From Sellimonas caecigallum (lineage in GTDB: Bacteria > Bacillota > Clostridia > Lachnospirales > Lachnospiraceae): DNA of 64,000 nt. Positions 1 through 7,594 of the stretch are shown in pieces. The translations under genes and the position numbers were made by a program. How positions within the stretch are numbered: the stretch's first letter is position 1; the number at the start of each line of letters is the position of its first letter. Under the pieces are notes generated by a model. It did no database searches. It was given only the letters and a program-made list of their open reading frames with translations, and was not told the origin of the DNA. The DNA lies in assembly GCF_045038405.1 (NCBI RefSeq), contig NZ_CP173660.1:2170001-2234000 (forward strand), read 5' to 3'.

Positions 1-1
1 G

Positions 2-154
2 ATCGGAAACGAAGGGGAAGGTGTCTCAAGACTTGTCAAAGAAGCCTGCGACTTTACCGCTTCGATACCGATGAAAGGGGATATCGACTCACTGAATGCC
101 TCTGTGGCGGCGGGGGTACTGGCATATGAGATTGTCCGCCAGAGAACAATGTAA
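2..154 (+). CDS. rlmB: 23S rRNA (guanosine-2'-O-)-methyltransferase RlmB, C-terminal fragment
   Basis: Only the last 50 codons are in the window; the gene begins upstream. The fragment reads IGNEGEGVSRLVKEACD and later IPMKGDIDSLNASVAAG, which are the SPOUT-fold motif 2 and motif 3 of the TrmH/SpoU family. These form the trefoil-knot SAM site of enzymes that methylate a ribose 2'-hydroxyl, here most likely G2251 of 23S rRNA. Its position immediately before sigH matches the conserved Clostridia order cysS-mrnC-rlmB-(yacP)-sigH. yacP is absent here, because only 8 bases separate the stop from the sigH start. Family membership is clear; the exact rRNA target is inferred from context. Confidence 0.88.
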   Translation: MGNEGEGVSRLVKEACDFTASIPMKGDIDSLNASVAAGVLAYEIVRQRTM

Positions 155-162
155 AAGAAGGA

Positions 163-783
163 ATGTCCGATATGTCTGATTACGGATCTATCACAGACGA
201 AGAACTGATCAGGAGACTTCGCGGCGGCGAATGTGAGATCATGGATTTTATCATGGAAAAGTACAAATCCATGGTAAAGAAAAAGGCAAAAGCGATGTAT
301 TTGCTGGGCGGTGACAGTGACGACCTGATCCAGGAAGGGATGATCGGCCTGTTCAAGGCGGTGCAGGATTATGACGAAAAGATGGAGACTACATTTGCAG
401 GATTTGCCCAGGTCTGCGTGACCCGTCAGCTTTATACTGCCATCCGGGCTTCCCGGAGAAAGAAACATCTCCCGCTGAATTCTTATGTTTCCCTCTATGA
501 CAATGTGGAGATTACTGAAGAAAAAGAGGCGGAGATGCTGGGAAGACAGGATTTGAGTCTCAATAACAACCCGGAAGAGCTGCTCATCGGAAAAGAGCAG
601 GAAGACTCTTTCATGAAAAAGCTGGAAGACAAGCTAAGTGATCTGGAAAATAGAGTACTCTGCCTGCATCTGCTTGGGACAGACTACAAGACGATCGCAA
701 ACCTGCTTGGAAAAAGTCCAAAGACAATTGATAACGCATTGCAGAGAATCAAAGCAAAAGCAGGAGAACTGCTGGATGAATAA
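163..783 (+). CDS. sigH: RNA polymerase sporulation sigma factor SigH
   Basis: A sigma-70 family protein of 206 residues, the usual length for Spo0H. Region 2 contains DDLIQEGMIGLFKAVQDYD, the core-binding and -10 recognition segment. Region 4 near the C-terminus (DYKTIANLLGKSPKTIDNAL) is the helix-turn-helix for the -35 element. SigH drives early-stationary and sporulation-entry genes in spore formers, fitting gpr, spoIIP and the spoIIIA operon found later in the window. It follows rlmB by 8 bases and is probably cotranscribed. Another ATG nine bases downstream (172) would remove MSD; the ribosome binding site (AAGAAGGAATG) does not decide strongly between them. A terminator follows directly. 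Confidence 0.93.
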   Translation: MSDMSDYGSITDEELIRRLRGGECEIMDFIMEKYKSMVKKKAKAMYLLGGDSDDLIQEGMIGLFKAVQDYDEKMETTFAGFAQVCVTRQLYTAIRASRRKKHLPLNSYVSLYDNVEITEEKEAEMLGRQDLSLNNNPEELLIGKEQEDSFMKKLEDKLSDLENRVLCLHLLGTDYKTIANLLGKSPKTIDNALQRIKAKAGELLDE

Positions 784-807
784 TACGGACTGCATGAGTA
801 AGTGGGA

Positions 808-848
808 AGACCTGCAGCCCTTCCAAGAGAAGGGAGGCGGGTCTTTTT
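808..848 (+). terminator. Rho-independent terminator after sigH
   Basis: AGACCTGC and CCCTT pair with AAGGG and GCGGGTCT around a short loop (two internal mismatches), followed by TTTTT. It lies 25 bases past the sigH stop and ends the rlmB-sigH transcript. Confidence 0.8.
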
Positions 849-881
849 GTATAAAATAACGAAAAAAACAAGTAAAAACCG

Positions 882-909
882 TTGAGTTTCGACACTTTGA
901 TCATATAGA
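882..909 (+). promoter_or_regulatory. Possible promoter of the M64 peptidase gene
   Basis: TTGAGT (882-887) and TATAGA (904-909) are separated by 16 bases, 63 bases before the start codon. The match is moderate and the spacing one short of ideal, so this is only a candidate. Confidence 0.35.
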
Positions 910-971
910 TGTTGTATCGCCCGATTTTATGTGATACGATAAAAATAGAAATAAGGAAGGAGGAAAACGGA

Positions 972-3548
972 ATGAAAAGGAGTGTGAAGAAAGGAATTGC
1001 AGTAATGCTGACACTTGTTTTGGGAGTATTGGCGGGAGTTTCACAGACACCTTTGCTTCATGTCCAGGCGGAGGAAACAGGAGGAAACGAATCACAAAAT
1101 CCTGCAGTTCCGGATCCGAATCCACATTTGGTGTATGGAGATCCGGATTTGCCGGATGAAGACGCGTTTGTATTGCTGATTCTGGGAGATGGATTTACAG
1201 CAGATCAGCAGCAGACATTTTTTGATGAAGCCCAAAAGACAGCGGACTATGTCATGGCTACCTCTCCGTGGGATGAATTTACAGATACGATAAAGATCTA
1301 TGCGCTTGGAGTGGTATCGAATGAATCAGGAGCAAAAGGGGACAAGGCTATCAACCAGGAGCAGGCAGATGCGGATACGAGAGATACATATTTCGGCTCT
1401 GCATATTGGTCCGGCGGAATGCAGAGGCTGCTTACTATCAGTGAGGAGGGATCCAGGAGGGCAAAAGAACTTACGGAAGCTTACCTTCCGAATGCAGATT
1501 ACAATGTGGTAATCGTCAACGCAACAACTTATGGAGGAAGCGGAGGAAATACGTGTGTCGCTTCTCTGAACAGCGAGTCATTGGAAATGATGCTCCACGA
1601 GCTGGGACATACAACAGCAAAGCTTGCAGATGAATATTTCGCAGGGGAAAGCTATGCGGGAGAATATGCAAACATGACGGCCGAGTCCGATCCGGAAAAG
1701 GTAAAGTGGAGCAGATTTATCGGGAAAAATGGAGTAGGAGTGTACGAGTACGATAATGGAGGAGATGGATGGTATCGACCGCATGAAAACTGTAAGATGA
1801 GATTCCTTGGGAAACAATATGCGTTCTGTGAAGTCTGTAAAGAACAGATACGAAAGACATTTTGCCAGGATTCCAATGTGACGAAGCTGTTCTATCAGCA
1901 ATATGCAGATGTGATCTATGAACAGCCTGAGGGACAGGGAACGGATATGCGGCAGTACTTTATTCTCCGGAAAGGAGATAATGAGATTACCGGGGATCAG
2001 CTTGGAGACGCACTCTCTCTTGTGTACAAAGATGAGGCAGGAAATGTAGTTTCAGGAATCCCGTACGCTCAGGGGACATATACGATAGAAGCTTCTTTTG
2101 CGGGAAATGACACATACGATGCCTGCACACAGTCAGCTGTGTATACCATCGAGCCACAGGATTTGTTTAATCTGACAGTGGAATCAAAAGTGTATGACGG
2201 AAAACCGGCCAAACTTGATTACACGCTGGATTACGATGGGGAATATACGGTAGAGGCCCATTATACCGGAACAATCCCGTATGCGGCAGAGATCACATAC
2301 GATTATGACAGTGAGGAAGCTCCGATCAAACCAGGACGTTATCAGGTTGTATTGTCAGCTTACGACAAAGAAACAGGGAATCTGATCAGCAGGACAAGCA
2401 GAGATTTCTCTATTTCTTTCAAAGCAACGGCAGTTTCCAATCATGATACGGGAGAATATCCGGGAGCAATGCCGTATTACAACAATAAGACGATTGTGTT
2501 TACAGGAGAAGGCTATACGGCAGAAGAGCAGGATGCGTTCGAAAAGAAGGCAAATGAATTCATCGGATATTTCAGGAACACAGAACCATATAAAGAAGCA
2601 GATACTTATATGAACTATCATACAGTGGAAGCGGTATCTGAACAGTCCGGTATCGGAACGGAGGAGAAAGACACTTATTTTCGACTCACATATGATGAAA
2701 ACGGAACTGTTGTCCCGACAGATTATAGTACAAACGGGGCAATGTACATCGGAAATAATGTAGTGACCTCCTACTATAAAGCAACGATCGTTCTCATCAA
2801 CGATGAAAATGTAAAAAAAGGCGCCACAGTCACAAACAAACGTTTCACTGTATATACGACAGCTGATGAGGCAGGGATGGAATACGCAGCCATGGAACTC
2901 CTGAACTATTTCACAGGAAAGGAAGAAGGCTACCGTGCGTCAGATGATCAGCAGAAGGATTCCCAGAGGACAGAGTTCCTAAAAGCGCTCTATTACACAT
3001 GGTATGGATGGGACTATGCTCCTGTTCTGAGCAGAGCTTATGAGGAAGAATTTGTGGAAAACGGCACGGCATTCGATCTTGCGCCATATTTCCACACTTA
3101 TGTTCTTGGTAAGGAAGTGCCAGGAATGACTTACCGAATGACTTATTTTGAAGACGAAAACGGACAGCCTGGAAAAGAACTTTCCCAGGCACCTTCCGAG
3201 GCAGGCATATACCACGTCAGGGCAGAATTGGTTCCTCCTGAAGGGCAGGACACGACGGAAGTGGTGCTGGACGGTACTACATATCATCTTCCTCTGGCGC
3301 GTGGGTGGACAACTTATGAAATCCAAAAAGCCGGGGAAACGGATCCCGGAAAAGATCCTCAGGACACCAGTAAACCTCAGGATACGAACGAACCTCAGGG
3401 TACAGACAAAACTTCCGATCCTAGCAAAGGAGAAGAAGAGGCAATCAAGACCGGGGATACTGCCCAGGCAAGTTTATGGATCTATAGTGGAATAGCAGCG
3501 CTTTTGGTAATAGCAGCAACGATTGTTTATAGAAGAAAAAGAAGATAA
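972..3548 (+). CDS. Secreted, probably wall-anchored M64 (IgA-peptidase family) metallopeptidase with a degenerate second peptidase-like domain
   Basis: The 858-residue protein starts at ATG 972, behind AAGGAAGGAGG, rather than at the in-frame ATG at 909 that lacks a ribosome binding site. Residues 1-35 are a signal peptide (MKRSVKKGIAVMLTLVLGVL) ending near VQAEE. The catalytic domain (about residues 55-310) carries HELGH at 209-213 followed by TTAKLADEY, the zinc-binding HExxH and downstream Asp/Glu of family M64, whose founding member cleaves human IgA. An Ig-like linker follows. About residues 500-660 repeat the peptidase fold without HExxH. A second beta-rich segment and a Pro/Thr/Asp-rich stalk lead to IKTGD, a hydrophobic segment and RRKRR, resembling a sortase-type sorting signal. 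The role is probably degradation of host or microbial surface protein; the IgA substrate is not provable from sequence. Confidence 0.85.
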   Translation: MKRSVKKGIAVMLTLVLGVLAGVSQTPLLHVQAEETGGNESQNPAVPDPNPHLVYGDPDLPDEDAFVLLILGDGFTADQQQTFFDEAQKTADYVMATSPWDEFTDTIKIYALGVVSNESGAKGDKAINQEQADADTRDTYFGSAYWSGGMQRLLTISEEGSRRAKELTEAYLPNADYNVVIVNATTYGGSGGNTCVASLNSESLEMMLHELGHTTAKLADEYFAGESYAGEYANMTAESDPEKVKWSRFIGKNGVGVYEYDNGGDGWYRPHENCKMRFLGKQYAFCEVCKEQIRKTFCQDSNVTKLFYQQYADVIYEQPEGQGTDMRQYFILRKGDNEITGDQLGDALSLVYKDEAGNVVSGIPYAQGTYTIEASFAGNDTYDACTQSAVYTIEPQDLFNLTVESKVYDGKPAKLDYTLDYDGEYTVEAHYTGTIPYAAEITYDYDSEEAPIKPGRYQVVLSAYDKETGNLISRTSRDFSISFKATAVSNHDTGEYPGAMPYYNNKTIVFTGEGYTAEEQDAFEKKANEFIGYFRNTEPYKEADTYMNYHTVEAVSEQSGIGTEEKDTYFRLTYDENGTVVPTDYSTNGAMYIGNNVVTSYYKATIVLINDENVKKGATVTNKRFTVYTTADEAGMEYAAMELLNYFTGKEEGYRASDDQQKDSQRTEFLKALYYTWYGWDYAPVLSRAYEEEFVENGTAFDLAPYFHTYVLGKEVPGMTYRMTYFEDENGQPGKELSQAPSEAGIYHVRAELVPPEGQDTTEVVLDGTTYHLPLARGWTTYEIQKAGETDPGKDPQDTSKPQDTNEPQGTDKTSDPSKGEEEAIKTGDTAQASLWIYSGIAALLVIAATIVYRRKRR

Positions 3549-3583
3549 GAATGCCAGTGTAGCAGAAAAAAGATAGTTTCAAT

Positions 3584-3627
3584 AAGATGTACAAGGGATT
3601 CCATGCTGACCTTTGTACATCTTTTTG
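3584..3627 (+). terminator. Terminator after the M64 peptidase gene
   Basis: AAGATGTACAAGG pairs with CCTTTGTACATCTT (one unpaired base) around a 13-base loop and runs into TTTTT. It separates the peptidase gene from the ribose operon. Confidence 0.88.
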
Positions 3628-3689
3628 TTAAAAATACACAAAAATGAAAAAGAAAAGTTTGTATTAATGACGAAAAGGTGCAAAGGGGA

Positions 3690-3718
3690 TTGACATACAG
3701 AGACGGCGGAACTATAAT
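3690..3718 (+). promoter_or_regulatory. Consensus sigma-A promoter of the ribose operon
   Basis: TTGACA (3690-3695), 17 bases, TATAAT (3713-3718): a perfect vegetative promoter. Transcription should start near 3725, just before the first palindromic operator, giving an untranslated leader of about 115 bases before rbsK. A perfect promoter fits a gene set controlled by strong repression. Confidence 0.88.
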
Positions 3719-3730
3719 ATGACCAGGATT

Positions 3731-3744
3731 TGAAACCGGTTTCA
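3731..3744 (+). promoter_or_regulatory. RbsR (LacI-family) operator O1
   Basis: TGAAACCGGTTTCA is a perfect 14-base palindrome of the LacI/PurR type with a central CG step. It sits at about +6 to +19, where a bound repressor would block initiation or early elongation. An identical copy lies 76 bp downstream. Assignment to RbsR is inferred from the regulator encoded in the locus. The core CCGG departs from the usual CcpA cre core (RCGY), so CcpA is less likely. Confidence 0.78.
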
Positions 3745-3767
3745 AGAAGAAACTGAAAAAGAAGATC

Positions 3768-3791
3768 AAGGATCTCAAAATAGAGATCTTT
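3768..3791 (+). other. Hairpin in the rbs leader between the two operators
   Basis: AAGGATCTC and GAGATCTTT form nine pairs (one G-U) around AAAATA, followed by ATTTAGG. It lies in the 5' untranslated leader between the operators. It could be a weak attenuator or an mRNA-stability element; the poor U-tract argues against efficient termination. Confidence 0.45.
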
Positions 3792-3806
3792 ATTTAGGAA
3801 ATGATT

Positions 3807-3820
3807 TGAAACCGGTTTCA
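3807..3820 (+). promoter_or_regulatory. RbsR (LacI-family) operator O2
   Basis: A second identical TGAAACCGGTTTCA palindrome, 76 bp from O1 (about seven helical turns), ending 21 bases before the rbsK start. Two same-face operators would allow looping by a tetramer or a roadblock to elongation. Confidence 0.78.
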
Positions 3821-3841
3821 CAAAGAAAGGAGAACAAGGGA

Positions 3842-4732
3842 ATGAAAATTGCGGTAGTGGGAAGCATCAACATGGATATGACAGTGACGGCAGAGAGGAT
3901 TCCTTTGAAAGGAGAGACGCTGCGAGGGGACAATGTCCGTTTGATTCCGGGAGGGAAAGGAGCGAACCAGGCAGTCGCCATGGCAAGACTTGGGGCGGAA
4001 GTAGAAATGTTTGGCTGTGTGGGCGATGACGATAATGGGAGAAAGCTTCTGGATAATCTGAAAGAGTCCGGAGTAAAGACAGACCACATCCATGTGCTGA
4101 AAGGTGTTCCGACAGGGATTGCCTTGATCACAGTAGGGGAAAATGATAATACGATCGTTGTTGTCCCAGGAGCAAACGGAAAAGCAGACAAAACATATGC
4201 AGAAAGCATCTGCAGGGAACTGGAAGGATATGATATGGTCGTTTTTCAGCATGAAATTCCCCTGGAAACAGTGCATTATCTTATAAAATGGTGCTATGAA
4301 AAAGGGATACCTACTGTGTTGAATCCGGCTCCTGCAGCGAAGGTGCCGACAGATATCGTGGAAATGGTCAGCTATCTTACGCCAAATGAACATGAAGCGC
4401 GTCTGATTTTTGGAGAAGAGACAAAAACCGAGGAAATGCTGAAAAAGTATCCGGAAAAACTGGTTATCACTCAGGGATCAGAAGGTGTGGTTACCTGTAT
4501 GAAAAGCGGACAGATTCTTCACGTGCCGGCAAGAAAGAGCAGTGTAGTGGATACGACCGGTGCAGGTGACACATTAAATGGTGCATTTTCGGTAAGGATA
4601 TGCCAGGGCGACGATATCGAACAGGCTCTTTTGTATGCCAATACAGCCGCAGGGCTTTCGACAGAAAAATTCGGAGCACAGAGCGGAATGCCGCTGGCAG
4701 AAGAAGTGGAAAAAGAACTGGAGGAGAAGTAA
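3842..4732 (+). CDS. rbsK: Ribokinase
   Basis: A 296-residue PfkB-family sugar kinase that phosphorylates D-ribose at O5 with ATP, in the cytoplasm, feeding the pentose phosphate pathway. The N-terminal strand GSINMDM and the substrate loop GGKGANQ (residues 37-43) match ribokinases. DTTGAGD at 237-243 is PfkB signature 2, with Asp243 as catalytic base. The ATG at 3842 follows AAAGGAGAACAAGGG. A TTG further upstream inside operator O2 would give an unlikely N-terminus. First gene of the ribose operon, one base before rbsD. Confidence 0.96.
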   Translation: MKIAVVGSINMDMTVTAERIPLKGETLRGDNVRLIPGGKGANQAVAMARLGAEVEMFGCVGDDDNGRKLLDNLKESGVKTDHIHVLKGVPTGIALITVGENDNTIVVVPGANGKADKTYAESICRELEGYDMVVFQHEIPLETVHYLIKWCYEKGIPTVLNPAPAAKVPTDIVEMVSYLTPNEHEARLIFGEETKTEEMLKKYPEKLVITQGSEGVVTCMKSGQILHVPARKSSVVDTTGAGDTLNGAFSVRICQGDDIEQALLYANTAAGLSTEKFGAQSGMPLAEEVEKELEEK

Positions 4733-4733
4733 G

Positions 4734-5144
4734 GTGAAGAAAAAAGGAATATTAAACAGTGACATTTCAGCGGTTCTTTCCTATATGGGACACACGGACC
4801 GGATCTGTATCGGAGACTGTGGTCTTCCTGTGCCGGAAGGTCCGGAGCGGATCGACCTGGCTGTCAAGTTTGGCCTTCCATCTTTTATGGAAGTTCTGAA
4901 GGCTGTGGGGGATGACATGAAAATTGAAAAAGTTGTCCTGGCAGAAGAGATCAAAGAAAAGAGCCAGGACTTGCTGGAGGAAGTCACAGAGTATCTGAAA
5001 GAAAACGGACTGGAGGGTAATCGGATCGAATTCGTGCCTCACAGTGACTTGAAACTGATGACAAAAGAATGCAAGGCGGTCATCCGCACAGGGGAAACGA
5101 CGCCGTATGCAAATATCATCCTGCAGTCGGGGTGTATATTTTAA
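4734..5144 (+). CDS. rbsD: D-ribose pyranase
   Basis: A 136-residue RbsD/FucU-family protein that interconverts the beta-pyranose and furanose forms of ribose, supplying the form used by ribokinase. HTDRICIGDCGLPVP near residue 20 carries the family's conserved His and Asp residues, and the C-terminal TGETTPYANIILQSG is typical. The start is GTG at 4734, one base after the rbsK stop and behind the GGAGAAG that overlaps the rbsK end, so translation is probably coupled. Confidence 0.95.
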   Translation: MKKKGILNSDISAVLSYMGHTDRICIGDCGLPVPEGPERIDLAVKFGLPSFMEVLKAVGDDMKIEKVVLAEEIKEKSQDLLEEVTEYLKENGLEGNRIEFVPHSDLKLMTKECKAVIRTGETTPYANIILQSGCIF

Positions 5145-5157
5145 AGGAGGGAGAGAC

Positions 5158-6648
5158 ATGCAGATTGAAATGCGGGGCATTAACAAATCGTTTGGCGGAA
5201 ATGCGGTTTTAAAAAATGCTGGTTTTCTGCTGGATCATGGCGAGATACATGCATTGATGGGGGAAAACGGAGCTGGTAAATCCACTTTGATGAAAATACT
5301 GACAGGCGTGTACACAAAAGACGCAGGTCAGGTCATTGTAGACGGACAGGAAGTATGCTACAAAAACCCTCAGGAGGCGGAAAAAGCGGGAATTGTATTT
5401 ATTCACCAGGAACTGAATGTCCTTTTTGATCTGACAGTGGAAGAAAACATGTTTTTGGGGAAAGAAATCCGAAATCGGTTTGGGATTTGTGATAAGAAAG
5501 CCATGCGCGCGGAAGTAAAAAAAATCCTGGACAGACTGGGCGTGAAAATCTCCCCGGAACAGAAGATGAGCGAGTTGTCTGTGGGACAGCAGCAGATGAT
5601 TGAGATCGCAAAGGCACTGATGGTAGACGCCAAGGTAATCATTATGGATGAGCCGACAGCCGCACTCACGCAAAGTGAGACGGAGGTACTTTTTCAGGTC
5701 ATCAATTCATTGAGAAAAAAAGGAGTTTCAATCGTATACATATCACACAGGATGGAGGAAATCTTCCAGCTTTGCGACAGGATCACAGTCCTGAGGGACG
5801 GAGCCTACATTGATACAAAGCGTATAGCGGACACGGATATGAACGACGTCGTCAAAATGATGATCGGACGGGAAATCGGCGAACGGTATCCATCCCGGAA
5901 TGTCAAGATTGGCGAAGTTGCTCTTAAGGTAGAAAACCTGACTTGCCCGGGAGTATTTAAAAATGTGTCCTTCGAGGTACACGCCGGAGAAGTCCTCGGC
6001 GTATCCGGTCTGATGGGCGCCGGAAGAACTGAGATCATGCAGGCGATCTTCGGAAATATGCCCCATGTGACAGGAAAGATCTCTCTGTACGGAAAAGAGA
6101 TACAAAACCACAGTCCGGAGCAGGCCATGAGAAACGGCCTTGGATTTATCACAGAAGACCGCAAGACAGAAGGGCTGATGCTGGAAGAAAGCATCCGGAA
6201 AAATATTTCCCTTGCAAATCTCGGCCGTATCTCCCGGCACGGAGTCATAAACAAAAAAGAAGAACAGGATCTTGTAAAGAAAGGGATCGAAGAACTGCAC
6301 ATCAAATGTTTTGGCCCGGAACACGAAAGCAATAATCTAAGCGGAGGAAACCAGCAGAAAGTCGTATTTGCGAAATGGATCTATACAGATCCAAAAGTGC
6401 TGATTTTGGACGAACCTACGAGGGGAGTAGACATTGGAGCGAAAAAGGAAATCTATCATATTATCAATGACCTTGCCGCAAAGGGAGTAGCTGTCATCAT
6501 GGTGTCATCCGAATTGCCGGAGGTGCTTGGAATGGCAGACCGCATCATGGTTGTGAGGGAAGGTCTTGTCAGAGGCGTTTTAAGTAAGGAAGAGGCAAAC
6601 CAGGAAAACATTATGATTCTGGCAACGGGAGGAAATTTAAATGAATAA
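5158..6648 (+). CDS. rbsA: Ribose import ATP-binding protein
   Basis: A 496-residue sugar ABC ATPase made of two fused nucleotide-binding domains, as in all RbsA/MglA proteins. The first domain has Walker A GENGAGKST at 35-43, signature LSVGQQQM and Walker B VIIMDEPTAAL. The second has a degenerate Walker A (SGLMGAGRTE) but keeps LSGGNQQK and LILDEPTRGVD. The asymmetry is normal for this family. It energises ribose uptake through RbsC at the inner face of the membrane. The ATG at 5158 follows AAAGGAGGGAGAG; the end overlaps rbsC by 8 bases. Confidence 0.95.
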   Translation: MQIEMRGINKSFGGNAVLKNAGFLLDHGEIHALMGENGAGKSTLMKILTGVYTKDAGQVIVDGQEVCYKNPQEAEKAGIVFIHQELNVLFDLTVEENMFLGKEIRNRFGICDKKAMRAEVKKILDRLGVKISPEQKMSELSVGQQQMIEIAKALMVDAKVIIMDEPTAALTQSETEVLFQVINSLRKKGVSIVYISHRMEEIFQLCDRITVLRDGAYIDTKRIADTDMNDVVKMMIGREIGERYPSRNVKIGEVALKVENLTCPGVFKNVSFEVHAGEVLGVSGLMGAGRTEIMQAIFGNMPHVTGKISLYGKEIQNHSPEQAMRNGLGFITEDRKTEGLMLEESIRKNISLANLGRISRHGVINKKEEQDLVKKGIEELHIKCFGPEHESNNLSGGNQQKVVFAKWIYTDPKVLILDEPTRGVDIGAKKEIYHIINDLAAKGVAVIMVSSELPEVLGMADRIMVVREGLVRGVLSKEEANQENIMILATGGNLNE

Positions 6649-7576
6649 GCAAAAAACCATCAATAAAATACAAGATATGGGCGCTTTGATCGCGCTGGTT
6701 CTTCTAGTCATCGTAATCGGGGTTATCAGTCCTGAATTCAGAACGGTTGGAAACTTTCTTTCTCTGCTGCGTCAGTCTTCCATTAACGGACTGATCGCAT
6801 TTGGTATGACGGCGGTAATCCTGACAGGCGGTATTGATCTTTCTGTGGGATCTGTGTTGGCGCTGTCCACAGCACTCTGTGCCGGACTGATAGCAAACGG
6901 GATGCCGGTAGGAGCTGCCATGCTGCTGGCGCTTGTCATAGGAACAGGACTTGGTCTTATCAGTGGTATACTTGTGACAAAAGGAAGACTGCAGCCATTT
7001 ATTGCCACACTCGTTACAATGACAGTATACAGAGGTCTGACAATGATCTACATGGATGGAAAGCCGATCTCCAATCTGGGAGACAGCTTTACATTGAAAG
7101 TCGTAGGAAAAGGAAATTTTTATCACATTCCGATCCCTGTTATCCTCTTTATCCTGATCTTCGTTCTTTTCATGTTCATCCTTGAAAAAACGACATTCGG
7201 AAGAAGAGTGTACGCTACAGGAAGCAATGCGCAGGCAGCCAGACTTGCCGGTGTGAACATTCAAAGGACAAAGATGGCAGTATATGCCATCTCTGGTGCA
7301 ATGGCAGCGCTTTCAGGACTGATCCTTCTTTCCAGGCTTGGCTCTGCACAGCCAAATCTTGGAGACGGATATGAGCTGGATGCCATCGCGTCGGTAGCTC
7401 TTGGCGGGACAAGTATGAACGGAGGAAGAGGCCGGATCTGGGGAACGTTTGTGGGCGTTCTGATCATTGCGGTACTCAACAATGGTCTGAATATTCTGGG
7501 TGTATCTTCCTATTATCAGGATGTTGTAAAAGGTATTGTTATTCTTATCGCAGTTTTATCAGATAGAAAGCGTTAA
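6641..7576 (+). CDS. rbsC: Ribose ABC transporter permease
   Basis: A 311-residue integral membrane protein of the BPD_transp_2 family with about eight to ten hydrophobic segments, beginning IALVLLVIVIGVISPEF. Conserved family motifs include LTGGIDLSVGSVLALS and the cytoplasmic EAA-like region ATGSNAQAARLAGVN, which contacts the ATPase. It forms the homodimeric channel for ribose import. It overlaps rbsA by 8 bases, indicating translational coupling. Confidence 0.95.
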   Translation: MNKQKTINKIQDMGALIALVLLVIVIGVISPEFRTVGNFLSLLRQSSINGLIAFGMTAVILTGGIDLSVGSVLALSTALCAGLIANGMPVGAAMLLALVIGTGLGLISGILVTKGRLQPFIATLVTMTVYRGLTMIYMDGKPISNLGDSFTLKVVGKGNFYHIPIPVILFILIFVLFMFILEKTTFGRRVYATGSNAQAARLAGVNIQRTKMAVYAISGAMAALSGLILLSRLGSAQPNLGDGYELDAIASVALGGTSMNGGRGRIWGTFVGVLIIAVLNNGLNILGVSSYYQDVVKGIVILIAVLSDRKR

Positions 7577-7594
7577 AGAAAAGGAGAGAATATT

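Noticed and set aside
909..971. An upstream in-frame ATG that would extend the M64 peptidase by 21 residues
   Set aside because: It has no ribosome binding site and would bury the signal peptide; ATG 972 has AAGGAAGGAGG in good position.
3731..3820. CcpA cre sites instead of RbsR operators at rbsK
   Set aside because: The core CCGG does not fit the RCGY cre core, and a LacI-family regulator is encoded in the locus with a related site at its own promoter.
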